Assembly (NCBI GenBank): GCA_964368625.1
Contig: CAYJBH010000006.1
Coordinates: 1-64,000, forward strand
From: CAYJBH01 sp964368625
Lineage (GTDB): Bacteria > Bacillota > Clostridia > Oscillospirales > Ruminococcaceae
Length of the DNA stretch: 64,000 bases
Reading direction: 5' to 3'
Part shown: one piece after another, positions 23,383-31,238 of the stretch
How the letters are laid out: every line of letters begins with the position of its first letter
Position numbering within the stretch: position 1 is the stretch's first letter
Notes under the pieces: generated by a model
Told to the model about the DNA's origin: nothing
What the model saw: the letters and a program-made list of their open reading frames with translations, nothing else
The model's database searches: none
Position numbers and translations under genes: made by a program

Positions 23383-24705
23383 TTACAGTGCAGAACCGTA
23401 TTTTTTAGGGTAGCGTGTTGTTCTCTTGCAGGCAAGAACGTTTAGTGCTTCTGCAACCACGCCCCTGAGTTCAGCTTCAGCGCAACGGATATCACAGATA
23501 CCGGCATTGTTTAGTGCATCGGCGGAGCAGTTTTCTTCCACATATAATTTAGCATACTTATCGGTATCAGCAGCGATGTTGCTTGATGCCTTTAACTCAT
23601 CTGCATAAAGAATTGTGGCAGCGGCAGTAGGTTCGATGGAAGCTACTACAGCCTTATCGGTAACAACGGTTATGTCGCAACCTGCGAAAGCAGTATAGGA
23701 TGCACCAACTGCTTTACCTGCAATAACCAAAACCTTAGCAGTGGTTGCATCGCTGTAGGTTGATGCAAGAAGTGCTGCATTGCGTATACCACCCGAAATA
23801 TCATTTTCGGTGCTCTTGGTGAAACCTTCTGTTGAAAGAACGGTAACAACAGGAATGTTATAAATATCACAGAATCTAACAAAACGAGAAATCTTGGCAG
23901 TACCTTTTTGGCCTAATGTTTTTTCTGGGTTTGTAGCAACAAAACCAACAACCGAGCCTTCAACTGTAGCAAGAGCTACATAGCTGCAATCAAAGCTGTC
24001 AAACATAGCACAAACACTGTCTGCATCGGCAATAGCTGCAACTGCTTTAGCCGGTGTATATCCTGCAGTTGAAAATACGGCTGTAGGAGCAGCAAAATCA
24101 AAGACGGATGTAACTGTCATGTTATTTGGAGGGAGAATCTCGGCAAGTTTCTTTGCGGCCGAGGCAGCTGCTTCGTAGTTTTCAACCACGATATGGGCAA
24201 CGCCGGCAGTAGAAGCGGCCTTTGCCGTTCCTGCACTAGAGTTTTTGTCGCCCTGTGCGGCACTTGTGTAGGGGGGAGTTAAAAACAACTCTGCCTCTTC
24301 ACTCATTATACAGATATCAGATGTAGCTGCTAGCAGTGCCGAATTACCGCCACAAACACCAACCACAACCGCAACCTGCGGAACAACGCCACTAATCTTT
24401 GCAGATTCTTTTAAGATTTCGCTGTATCCTATAATAGGAGCAGCTCCACCTTCGAGCTTTGCGCCACTAGCTGCATAAAAGGTGAACACCGGAACTCCGG
24501 TCTCGCCTGCAAGCTTAATAGCTGATGCCCATTTTTTCATGTCTGCACAATCAAGTGCTTCGTTGTTTTGTGCGATTACCACCGCCTGATTTCCGGAAAC
24601 TACACCAACGCCAACAGAAAGAGCATTACTCTTCTGTGTGAACATAGCTGTACATTTGCCACCATCGAAAATTGAAGCAAATATTTCCTCTTTAGTTTTT
24701 GCCAT
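23383..24705 (-). CDS. Divergent acyl-CoA carboxyltransferase-like subunit (12S/MmdA type)
   Basis: 440 residues, shorter than the roughly 510 usual for MmdA or 12S subunits, and unusually Ala-rich. Two crotonase-like halves are discernible: GVPVFTFYAASGAKLEGG...VVGVCGGNSALLAATSD in the N half and VLVIAGKAVGASYTAFAGCDITVVTDKAVVASIEP in the C half, each with the Gly-rich oxyanion region. Position beside the biotin carrier and the OadA-type subunit supports the role. The acyl-CoA substrate (methylmalonyl-, malonyl- or other) is not decided; the divergence suggests an uncommon specificity. Confidence 0.8.
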   Translation of the reverse strand: MAKTKEEIFASIFDGGKCTAMFTQKSNALSVGVGVVSGNQAVVIAQNNEALDCADMKKWASAIKLAGETGVPVFTFYAASGAKLEGGAAPIIGYSEILKESAKISGVVPQVAVVVGVCGGNSALLAATSDICIMSEEAELFLTPPYTSAAQGDKNSSAGTAKAASTAGVAHIVVENYEAAASAAKKLAEILPPNNMTVTSVFDFAAPTAVFSTAGYTPAKAVAAIADADSVCAMFDSFDCSYVALATVEGSVVGFVATNPEKTLGQKGTAKISRFVRFCDIYNIPVVTVLSTEGFTKSTENDISGGIRNAALLASTYSDATTAKVLVIAGKAVGASYTAFAGCDITVVTDKAVVASIEPTAAATILYADELKASSNIAADTDKYAKLYVEENCSADALNNAGICDIRCAEAELRGVVAEALNVLACKRTTRYPKKYGSAL

Positions 24706-24719
24706 AGATTACCCCCGTT

Positions 24720-25100
24720 TTAATTTGTCTTTTCGCGTCCCTGTTTGCAGCCTTTACAACCACCTTTGCAGTCCCGTAAAAAGAATTCTTCTATCTTATA
24801 TTCCTTGGTTTTTTCTAAATTAAAACCTTCACCCCACATTATACTGCTTTTGTCGCAAAAAGTCAATGCACCAGATTGTAAAGTTTGATAAATTGTTGTT
24901 CGAAGCAAACCTTCCGCCACCTCAACATCATCTGTATCGATAGCTAAAATCTCTGTGTTTGCCTTGTTTTGTTGATATAATAGCACCCCTTTTGTTCCGG
25001 TAGTATCAACAGCAACATATCCTAAAATTTCACCGCTAAATCTTTCATTATTAAAAAAATCAACCATTTCCGGTTCAACAATTGCCGTCATCTTTATCAT
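24720..25100 (-). CDS. Uncharacterised 126-aa protein with C-terminal Cys cluster
   Basis: Starts 4 bp inside the pseudouridine synthase gene (ATGA overlap) and precedes the carboxyltransferase gene by 14 bp. The body (about 15-95) is a mixed alpha/beta stretch with GYVAVDTTGTKGVLLYQQ and DDVEVAEGLLRTTIYQTL, faintly like a truncated GNAT acyltransferase. The tail reads FFLRDCKGGCKGCKQG, three Cys suited to metal binding or disulfides. I know no function; operon position makes a link to the biotin enzymes possible but unproven. Confidence 0.7.
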   Translation of the reverse strand: MIKMTAIVEPEMVDFFNNERFSGEILGYVAVDTTGTKGVLLYQQNKANTEILAIDTDDVEVAEGLLRTTIYQTLQSGALTFCDKSSIMWGEGFNLEKTKEYKIEEFFLRDCKGGCKGCKQGREKTN

Positions 25101-25828
25101 TTTTTCGCCGCACCTTTCAAGGCTATTACCTCCGAAGGCTTAAGCTCTCTCATCTTTCCCGATTGTAACATTGATAGCTTAAGTGGGCCAACTGCTTTAC
25201 GGGTAAGCCTTGCTACCTGCAAGCCCACAGCACTACACATCCTTCGTATCTGACGGTTACGCCCCTCCTTTATCGTCATCTCCAGTACTGTTCGATTAGG
25301 AGCATCAGAAACCACCCTTACATTACATGGTTTTGTTTTCACACCATCGTCTAACACAACGCCGGTAGCTAGTTCTAAAATTTGTTCCTCGTCGGCATGA
25401 GGAGTTACAGTTACCCTATATAGCTTTTTTATCTCATGTGAAGGATGGGTAAGAATATTAGCGAAGTTTCCGTCATTTGTTAAAATAATAAGCCCTTCAC
25501 TATCCTTATCCAATCTTCCTACCGGAAAAACCCTAACAGGGAGGTCCTTGGTGAAATCGGCGATTGAACGTCTGCCAAGTTCATCGGAAAGAGTTGTTAT
25601 ATAGCCCCTTGGCTTATTGAGCATATAATAATAAAATTCACTTCTTTTTGGTATATGGATTCTTTTACCGTCAACCATTAAAACGCTTTTTAAGGTATCT
25701 ATCTTATCTCCGATAGTTACCGGACGACCGTTAACCTTAACCTTACCGGCCTTTATTAGTTTTTCGGCCTCACGGCGCGAACACACCCCAAGTTCAGATA
25801 ATAGTTTTTGGATTCGTAGTTCAGCCAT
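25097..25828 (-). CDS. rRNA pseudouridine synthase, RsuA/RluB family
   Basis: 243 residues: an S4 RNA-binding domain (about 3-60; RIQKLLSELGVCSRREAEKLI), then the catalytic domain with PVGRLDKDSEGLIILTNDG, whose Asp is the catalytic nucleophile, and KEGRNRQIRRMC near the C-terminus. It modifies a uridine in 16S or 23S rRNA. The ATG at 25828 lies 5 nt after GAGGG and overlaps the ytfJ end by 8 bp. The arrangement scpA-scpB-DUF2953-ytfJ-pseudouridine synthase is usual in Clostridia. Confidence 0.93.
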   Translation of the reverse strand: MAELRIQKLLSELGVCSRREAEKLIKAGKVKVNGRPVTIGDKIDTLKSVLMVDGKRIHIPKRSEFYYYMLNKPRGYITTLSDELGRRSIADFTKDLPVRVFPVGRLDKDSEGLIILTNDGNFANILTHPSHEIKKLYRVTVTPHADEEQILELATGVVLDDGVKTKPCNVRVVSDAPNRTVLEMTIKEGRNRQIRRMCSAVGLQVARLTRKAVGPLKLSMLQSGKMRELKPSEVIALKGAAKK

Positions 25829-26264
25829 TAAAGCCCTCTTCCTCATTAATTAATGTTACGGTTTGCTCGGTGCTTACCGCTGTTGTTTCTTTATTTTTTG
25901 TTTTGCTAGAAATTAAAGTGTTAACCTTGTCCATCATCTCCGGCATAAGGCTAAGCAGTCTATCAATATTGTTAGAAGTATCGGCAAGCTGTAACAACTT
26001 TACATCGGTTGCGGTACAAACTAAAAATGCAACCGGAACAACAGATACTCCTGCTCCCGAACCTCCTCCAAATTTTTCGGATACAACCTTAGTAGGAATA
26101 TCGCTTCCACCGGAAGCGAATCCAACGCTAACCTTAGAAATGGGCAGAATTATTGTTCCGTTATCCATCTTTATGGGTTGTCCTATCGTGGTATTACCGT
26201 CTACCATCTCTGAAATACGTTTAATGGCTACGTCCACAAGGTCAATAATTGGATGTGGGTTCAT
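25821..26264 (-). CDS. ytfJ: GerW/YtfJ-family sporulation protein
   Basis: 147 residues starting MNPHPIIDLV, whose ATG overlaps the TGA of the DUF2953 gene (ATGA). The family core is visible: GQPIKMDNGTIILPISKVSVGFASGG, then a Gly-rich GGGSGAGVSVVPVAFLV. YtfJ/GerW is made in the forespore and affects spore germination in Bacillus. Its presence, with the CotF-like gene at 48.5 kb, argues for a spore former. An upstream extension of the frame runs inside the previous gene and is rejected. Confidence 0.92.
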   Translation of the reverse strand: MNPHPIIDLVDVAIKRISEMVDGNTTIGQPIKMDNGTIILPISKVSVGFASGGSDIPTKVVSEKFGGGSGAGVSVVPVAFLVCTATDVKLLQLADTSNNIDRLLSLMPEMMDKVNTLISSKTKNKETTAVSTEQTVTLINEEEGFNG

Positions 26265-26929
26265 ATTGTGTTCCGTTCCTTTCTTACTATTTTCACTCTC
26301 TTTTTGTTGCTCTTCATGCTGTTTTTCATCTCTATCAAAAACCACAGCGCCACTATAATTATTAATACAAGCTGTGTGGAAACTCTTATATTTATATAGT
26401 TGTTTATTGCTGCATCGCCAATAAAATCCGGTTGAAATACTACCTGTTTTAATTTTATATTAAATGGTGGCGTTATCGTTGCAAAAATCGAATAGAATAA
26501 GGAATATAATTTACCTGAGTTTATTGCCGAATCGGCGGCAGTTTTTGAATAAACATGCCAAACAACAACAACATTATCTATCTTGATTTTTTCTATCAAC
26601 CTGTAGATAGCCGGCGGTATCAACTTAATCAACGGTAAATACTTCTCAATATTCTTTTTAATTTCTTTAACAGGTTCCTTTTTAATCGTTTCTTCAACAG
26701 ACTCGGCTGCCTTCTGTGTTTCCTCCTCGGCATCCTTTTCAAGCTTTTTGGCGGGTAGATTAAGCTTAACATGGAGGAACCCTACCCTGATTTTTAACAA
26801 TAGTTCGTTAAAATCGCCATGATAGCTTACCACTATTCCTAGCGGAACAAAAAGCAGTATCAATATAATAAATAATAGAAAGAGCAGTATTATTGCGAGG
26901 ATTAGTAAAATCGTCTCAACAACCGCCAT
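26261..26929 (-). CDS. DUF2953 family membrane protein
   Basis: 222 residues with a strong N-terminal membrane segment (about 5-30), a charged middle (LPAKKLEKDAEEETQKAAESV) and a C-terminal hydrophobic segment (about 175-200) followed by a basic tail. The VSYHGDFNELLLKIRVGFLHVKL opening is characteristic of DUF2953. Genes of this family commonly accompany ytfJ and are thought to be sporulation-linked; no biochemical role is known. Start codon 3 bp after the scpB stop. Confidence 0.85.
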   Translation of the reverse strand: MAVVETILLILAIILLFLLFIILILLFVPLGIVVSYHGDFNELLLKIRVGFLHVKLNLPAKKLEKDAEEETQKAAESVEETIKKEPVKEIKKNIEKYLPLIKLIPPAIYRLIEKIKIDNVVVVWHVYSKTAADSAINSGKLYSLFYSIFATITPPFNIKLKQVVFQPDFIGDAAINNYINIRVSTQLVLIIIVALWFLIEMKNSMKSNKKRVKIVRKERNTI

Positions 26930-26932
26930 CTC

Positions 26933-27475
26933 CTAAACCTCCTCAACGGCCACAAACGCCTCATTGTAGCCCGATATGCTCGGGAGTTCTTCAAGCGATG
27001 ATAGTCCGAAAGTTCTTAAAAAAACATCGGTAGTGCCGTAAGCAATCGGTCTACCCGGAAGATCTAATCTACCCTGCTCTTCAATTAGCCCTTTATTAAC
27101 CAAACCGGAAATACCTGAAGTTGAATCAACTCCCCTTACCTGTTCAACAAACAGTCTTGATACAGGTTGATTATATGCTATAACCGATAGTATCTCAAGA
27201 GCGGATTGTGTAAGTGGTACGTTGCGTCGCCTGTCAAGTATATCGATAACAAACGATGCATATGCTGTATTCGTTGCAAGTTGCCAACGATCTTCATATT
27301 GAAGCAAAACTATCCCTCTGTCCTGCTCACTGTACCCATCCCTTAGCTGATTTAACAGCCTTACAACAACAACATCTTCAATATCCAGTACCTCGGCCAG
27401 TCGCGAAGCAGACACCGGCTCAGCACAGGAAAACAGCATAGCCTCTAACGCTCCCTTATACTGGTTAATATCCAA
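26933..27475 (-). CDS. scpB: Segregation and condensation protein B
   Basis: 180 residues; kleisin partner of SMC-ScpA, binding ScpA through two winged-helix domains. LDINQYKGALEAMLFSCAEPVSASRLAEVLD opens the first WH domain and LTQSALEILSVIAYNQPVSRLFVEQVRGVDS is the family signature in the second. I chose TTG 27475 because AAGGAGA lies 6 nt before it; it overlaps scpA by 11 bp. A longer frame from 27526 would lie in scpA and has no SD. Confidence 0.93.
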   Translation of the reverse strand: MDINQYKGALEAMLFSCAEPVSASRLAEVLDIEDVVVVRLLNQLRDGYSEQDRGIVLLQYEDRWQLATNTAYASFVIDILDRRRNVPLTQSALEILSVIAYNQPVSRLFVEQVRGVDSTSGISGLVNKGLIEEQGRLDLPGRPIAYGTTDVFLRTFGLSSLEELPSISGYNEAFVAVEEV

Positions 27476-28187
27476 CGTCTTCTCCTTGTTCGTGCTTATA
27501 TCTTCCTGTAAGTTCAACCTTACCATTTTGGGACAGCTTTATACTTCCATCATGTAGAAGCTCTAAAACCGCTAAAAATGTTGCAACCGATCGGCTTTTT
27601 TCTTCTCCCTTTTTAAAGAAATCAAATAACCTTCCTGCACCGGTTTTAAGAATATTTACCATATGTTTAATTCTAGAAGAAACCGAAACTATCGGTGTTG
27701 TTACTATTGGGTCAAAGTGTTGCTCTGTCGGCATCTGTCTTTGGGTCTTACCCATCGCCATTCGATGTGCGTGCATAAGTTCATATATGCTGTGGGTTAT
27801 TTTATAGGTGCAATCTGGTGTAAACGGCGCCGGTTCTCGTACTGCATGAAAAATGCCTTGCGACATACAGCCAAGCTGCGTTGCAACCTGTTTGCAAAGG
27901 GCATACTCAACCAGCTGTCCGGTTAGTTCAGCTCTAAGTCTTTCCCCCTCATCGCTTTTTGGAAGCAGGTGAAGAGATTTAAGGTAAACTAGCTGGGCTG
28001 CCATCTCGATAAACTCACTAGCAACCTCCATCCTTCGCTCCTGCATATCCTTAACGGCATTAAGATAGTGGTCTATTAGTGCAATAAGGTCGATATCAAA
28101 CAGGCTCATCTTGTTTTTTGCAACCAGGGTAAGCAATAAATCAAGTGGTCCTTCAAAATCCTTAGTTTTAAAGGTCAACTCGGTCAT
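27465..28187 (-). CDS. scpA: Segregation and condensation protein A (kleisin)
   Basis: 240 residues. The N-terminal FEGPLDLLLTLVAKNKMSLFDIDLIALIDHYL is the classical ScpA opening that contacts the SMC neck, and the C-terminal winged helix (VATFLAVLELLHDGSIKLSQNG) contacts the SMC head. The start codon is 2 bp after the M50 stop. With scpB it forms the condensin complex for chromosome segregation. Confidence 0.95.
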   Translation of the reverse strand: MTELTFKTKDFEGPLDLLLTLVAKNKMSLFDIDLIALIDHYLNAVKDMQERRMEVASEFIEMAAQLVYLKSLHLLPKSDEGERLRAELTGQLVEYALCKQVATQLGCMSQGIFHAVREPAPFTPDCTYKITHSIYELMHAHRMAMGKTQRQMPTEQHFDPIVTTPIVSVSSRIKHMVNILKTGAGRLFDFFKKGEEKSRSVATFLAVLELLHDGSIKLSQNGKVELTGRYKHEQGEDVGY

Positions 28188-28189
28188 AT

Positions 28190-28852
28190 CTAAAACATTC
28201 CCATTATCATATCAACAAAGAAGGTAAGGTTATCAAATAGATTTAATACAATGTTTCTAACAAAGCTCAAAGGTCCGTCTAGTATTCCTGTCATCAGAAC
28301 AATAAACAGCCCTATAAAAATGTATCTCTCATACTGCATAACCTTGAAGTAAAAGCTTTCAGGCAAAAACAGATTAAAGATTCTCGAACCATCAAATGGC
28401 GGAATTGGAATAAGGTTAAAAATAGCAAGAACAATGTTAATATTGGCCATATAGCTAAAAACTATCATTAGCGTATTTAGCAATGCATTAGAGGCATCGT
28501 AACCTCCACTGTATAAAAACACCTTATAAAGGATAACAGAGAAAAAAGCAATAATTAAATTTGATAATGGGCCTGCTGCCGCAGATAACGCCATCCCAAC
28601 CTTGCGGTTCCCCCTAAAGTTATATGGATTAATAGGCACGGGTTTAGCCCAGCCGATTCCTGCCAGTATCATACAAACGCTACCAAACAGATCAAAATGC
28701 ACGGCCGGATTAAGAGAAATTCTACCCTGATATTTTGCGGTATTATCTCCAAGTTTTGAAGCAGCAAATGCATGAGCCGACTCATGAATGGGAATTGCTG
28801 TAAGCAGAACAATTGCTCTTACCAGATATAAAAATAGTTGATCGTTAAACAT
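28190..28852 (-). CDS. Site-2 protease family (M50) membrane metalloprotease
   Basis: 220 residues, with about five membrane segments. Zinc motif HESAH is at residues 23-27 and the third ligand in NLIPIPPFDGSRI at about 152-158. This short, domainless M50 type typically lies directly before scpA in Clostridia, as here. Substrate unknown. It is the first gene of the probable ten-gene run ending at 21539. Confidence 0.92.
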   Translation of the reverse strand: MFNDQLFLYLVRAIVLLTAIPIHESAHAFAASKLGDNTAKYQGRISLNPAVHFDLFGSVCMILAGIGWAKPVPINPYNFRGNRKVGMALSAAAGPLSNLIIAFFSVILYKVFLYSGGYDASNALLNTLMIVFSYMANINIVLAIFNLIPIPPFDGSRIFNLFLPESFYFKVMQYERYIFIGLFIVLMTGILDGPLSFVRNIVLNLFDNLTFFVDMIMGMF

Positions 28853-28941
28853 TATAATTCCAAAAACATTTATGCGTAATAAAGGGAATTATTCCCCCTC
28901 TAATCAATTATATCACAAAAAAGAAAAACTTCAAGCAGAAG

Positions 28942-29757
28942 TTAGTCTTTTACAGTGAAATCATTGTGAAAATCAGCCGATACCTTTTGAACCGTGTAGT
29001 AACTGCACCCCGTTAAGGCCATAATCTGTTTTAGGGTAGCACCTTGTTTTCTTAAAGCTGCGATTGCCGCCTTTTTAATCGCGGTTTTTTGGCCGGGTAG
29101 ATCAGCCGGCATTAAACCAAATTCATCTGAAAGCAGCTTCCAACATCGCCTCTCAACATCTAACCTATGTTGAATTTTAAGCTTTGGCGCCGCATTTTCA
29201 TCCATAAACCATTCAGCACTTCGGTTTGCCGTATATTTTATATAACCTGCCTTTGCCTCGCTGTTATCGCTTCCAAAAAGAGAAAGAACCTCTTCAATTT
29301 CTATCTGCGAAATGGGGGGAAGGATATAGTTCATAGCACTGCTATATGGATAATCTGTCACCGTTACGGCAAGCTTCAATCGAACCGGGTCTTGCAGTAT
29401 AAATCTAATCAACCGCTTTAGATAATCACCATGCTCAACTATTTCACTTTTAAATCTGCCGGCAAACACCGGACCGCTACGCTTATATCGCCTATTATAA
29501 TATGAAGCATATCCTCCGGTTAACTGCTTCATAAAAACTGAAAGCTCTTTATTGTCAGGTTTACAAACAATATGTACATGATCTGACATCAAGCAGTAAC
29601 AATAAAGTTTTAAACTATTTTGCTCAACAAGATTAAAAAGCTTCGAGATGAATAACTTATAATCCTCACCGTCCCTAAACAATGGATAATCGCTACATCC
29701 TTTTAACAATAGATGATAAATAGCATTTTCTTCAACCCTTCGCGCAACCCTTGCCAT
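28942..29757 (-). mobile_element. REP-associated-type (Y1/IS200-like) transposase with C-terminal HTH
   Basis: 271-residue single-strand DNA transposase-like protein. The HUH motif is in MSDHVHIVCKP (about 58-68), the candidate catalytic Tyr in GGYASYYNRRY (about 82-92), and the C-terminus carries an HTH-like TLKQIMALTGCSYYTVQKV (about 245-263). The sequence groups with TnpA-REP (RAYT) rather than true IS200 transposases, which are about 150 residues. No flanking REP palindromes, left/right ends or second open frame are evident, so it is probably a domesticated or single-copy gene. Confidence 0.88.
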
Positions 29758-29876
29758 ATCAACCTCACATAACTATAATAAGATATATTATATATTATCC
29801 TGTTATAAAACGCAATATGTTTTTGTCCGTCCCTAAAATATTTTTTAGAAGTTGGCAATTGTTTCAATATATTTAA

Positions 29877-29894
29877 ATACTATCACGATAGTAT
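29877..29894. promoter_or_regulatory. 18-bp palindrome in the gap before the 172-aa gene
   Basis: ATACTATC, AC centre, GATAGTAT; perfect 8-bp arms. The gap 29758-30028 otherwise shows only AT-rich DNA and the promoter at 29968. Operator or REP-like role is speculative. Confidence 0.3.
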
Positions 29895-29967
29895 CTACTA
29901 TTTTATTTAGCCTATAATATATTATCATCTATTAAAAAGCAATCTAAAAATGGCTCTGTTAGCAGTA

Positions 29968-29996
29968 TTGCAAAAACATCATTTATATGATAAAAT
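29968..29996 (+). promoter_or_regulatory. Promoter of the 172-aa gene
   Basis: TTGCAA (29968-29973), 17-bp spacer, TAAAAT (29991-29996). Confidence 0.4.
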
Positions 29997-30028
29997 TAGT
30001 ATAATAACAAATCAATCGTAGGTATGCA

Positions 30029-30547
30029 ATGTCGTTATTTATAACCGAAAGTAAAACTCCTCTTGAACCGGACACCCTTGGAGCAATAAAGATATCTGAG
30101 TTTCATGGGGATATCATTCCTGTTTATTGCTATGCTCGTATCTACAGCTATAACGGCGGTCTTTGTATATCCTTAAAGGTTTTTGAGAGGGTTGATATTG
30201 CTAAATGTAGAATAACATTTAAGCTTACCTCTGTTAACGAAGAGGGAATTCTCTATACCGAAATTGAAAATAATAACCCGCCAACATGCTATACTATTCT
30301 TAACGAAGAGCGTAACAATGTTGCATCTTTGGGTGCAGACTTTATATCGGGTGATGATAACCAGGGTTTTTACTGGGGCGTGGAATTTTCATTAACAAAG
30401 GAACAGCTCTGCAAAATACCGTTAAATGTTGAATCAGGAAACATTTTTTTGGCAAACATTATTATGACAAACAACACTGAATCAGGATATGGATGTGCCT
30501 TTAAAAACGAGGACAAATATGGTGACTTTTTAGTAGTCCCCTATTGA
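30029..30547 (+). CDS. Uncharacterised 172-aa beta-rich protein
   Basis: No signal peptide or membrane segment. The sequence is beta-rich with DIIPVYCYARIYSYNGGLCISLKVFER near the start and GFYWGVEFSLTKEQL further on, reminiscent of carbohydrate-binding (CBM9-like) folds found as small cytosolic proteins in gut Clostridia. That resemblance is by eye. It is followed after 39 bp by a 36-aa membrane peptide gene with a good SD, so the two may be co-transcribed. Confidence 0.65.
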   Translation: MSLFITESKTPLEPDTLGAIKISEFHGDIIPVYCYARIYSYNGGLCISLKVFERVDIAKCRITFKLTSVNEEGILYTEIENNNPPTCYTILNEERNNVASLGADFISGDDNQGFYWGVEFSLTKEQLCKIPLNVESGNIFLANIIMTNNTESGYGCAFKNEDKYGDFLVVPY

Positions 30548-30586
30548 TATTCTTTCAACAGTATATTTAAGAAAGGAAGGTTAGCT

Positions 30587-30697
30587 GTGATTAAATTTTT
30601 ATTTAAAGCTATTCTAATTTTTTTAACAATTATAGTAGTAAAAGAACTATTATGTCAAAATACATCAAAAAACAAATATATTGATATTAATTATTAG
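30587..30697 (+). CDS. 36-aa single-TM peptide
   Basis: GTG start 6 nt after AAGGAAGG. The peptide begins MIKFLFKAILIFLTIIVV (one hydrophobic helix, about 3-22) and ends with a polar tail KNKYIDINY. Size, charge pattern and the strong structured terminator downstream resemble small type I toxin or regulatory membrane peptides, but there is no direct evidence of toxicity. Confidence 0.55.
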   Translation: MIKFLFKAILIFLTIIVVKELLCQNTSKNKYIDINY

Positions 30698-30804
30698 CTT
30701 ACCCTGTTAACACACCTAAATAACACCACTATAATCAACTGTTGCAGGGGAGATTAGCGCAGTGTTCACAATGCGAAAAAGGTGTTCGCCCCTATCGTAT
30801 ACCA

Positions 30805-30852
30805 CTCGTTGCAAACTATGCTTAGTTTACGACGAGTTTTTTATTATTTTTT
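30805..30852 (+). terminator. Strong terminator after the 36-aa peptide gene
   Basis: CTCGTTGC/AAACTA arm (30805-30818) pairs with TAGTTTACGACGAG (30823-30836) with one mismatch, followed by TTTTTTATTATTTTTTT. Confidence 0.75.
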
Positions 30853-30885
30853 TAAAGTTGTTGCGCGTGTCGCCTCGTCTACTCG

Positions 30886-30975
30886 TTATTCGAAAAAGGC
30901 AGGCGTTTCCTGTTTGGTTGCAGGCTCACTTATAACTAAAATCTTATCTACCACCTTTTTACGATATGGGTTCTT
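30886..30975 (-). pseudogene. Possible C-terminal remnant of a lost gene
   Basis: On the minus strand 30 sense-like codons read KNPYRKKVVDKILVISEP and continue to PAFFE followed by TAA; a TGA precedes the first Lys. No start or SD exists. The composition looks protein-like, but I cannot name a family. Confidence 0.25.
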
Positions 30976-31151
30976 TCACGCTCAAGTGTTATCGAGCAAA
31001 GGCAAAACATCTTTTTTGATTACACAAACCAATAAAATTTGTAGTTCTACAGTAAGCATTTTTTATCTTTTAATAAAATAACATATATTTTTGCAATGAA
31101 AACAAACAAATAAAAGAGAAAAAATTTGATATATTAATATAAAAACATATG

Positions 31152-31180
31152 TTGAAATTCATTTCTTGTTGTGATATTAT
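31152..31180 (+). promoter_or_regulatory. Promoter of the UroD-like gene
   Basis: TTGAAA (31152-31157), 17-bp spacer, TATTAT (31175-31180). Confidence 0.5.
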
Positions 31181-31238
31181 TACCTTGCAAATAATGTCAT
31201 CAGAAATGATTTTTATTTATTATGAAAGGTTAAATAAC

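Larger units (their letters stand above)
30698..31151. other. Gene-free, structured and decayed intergenic region
   Basis: It contains nested inverted repeats (AGGGG at 30746 region with CCCCT near 30790; GCGAA with TTCGC between them), the terminator at 30805-30852, and a short protein-like remnant on the minus strand (30886-30975). A 99-codon plus frame runs through the terminator and is not credible as a gene. From 31082 on it is AT-rich leader DNA. Confidence 0.5.

Noticed and set aside
26265..26345. N-terminal extension of YtfJ
   Set aside because: The extra codons overlap the DUF2953 gene and the ATGA overlap at 26264 gives a natural coupled start.
30740..30800. tRNA-like words (TAGCGCAGT, GTGTTCGCCCC)
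   Set aside because: No anticodon arm, no proper acceptor stem or CCA; the two words are too close to build a cloverleaf.
30782..31081. 99-codon plus-strand open frame
   Set aside because: It runs through a strong terminator, has no SD and an implausible composition.
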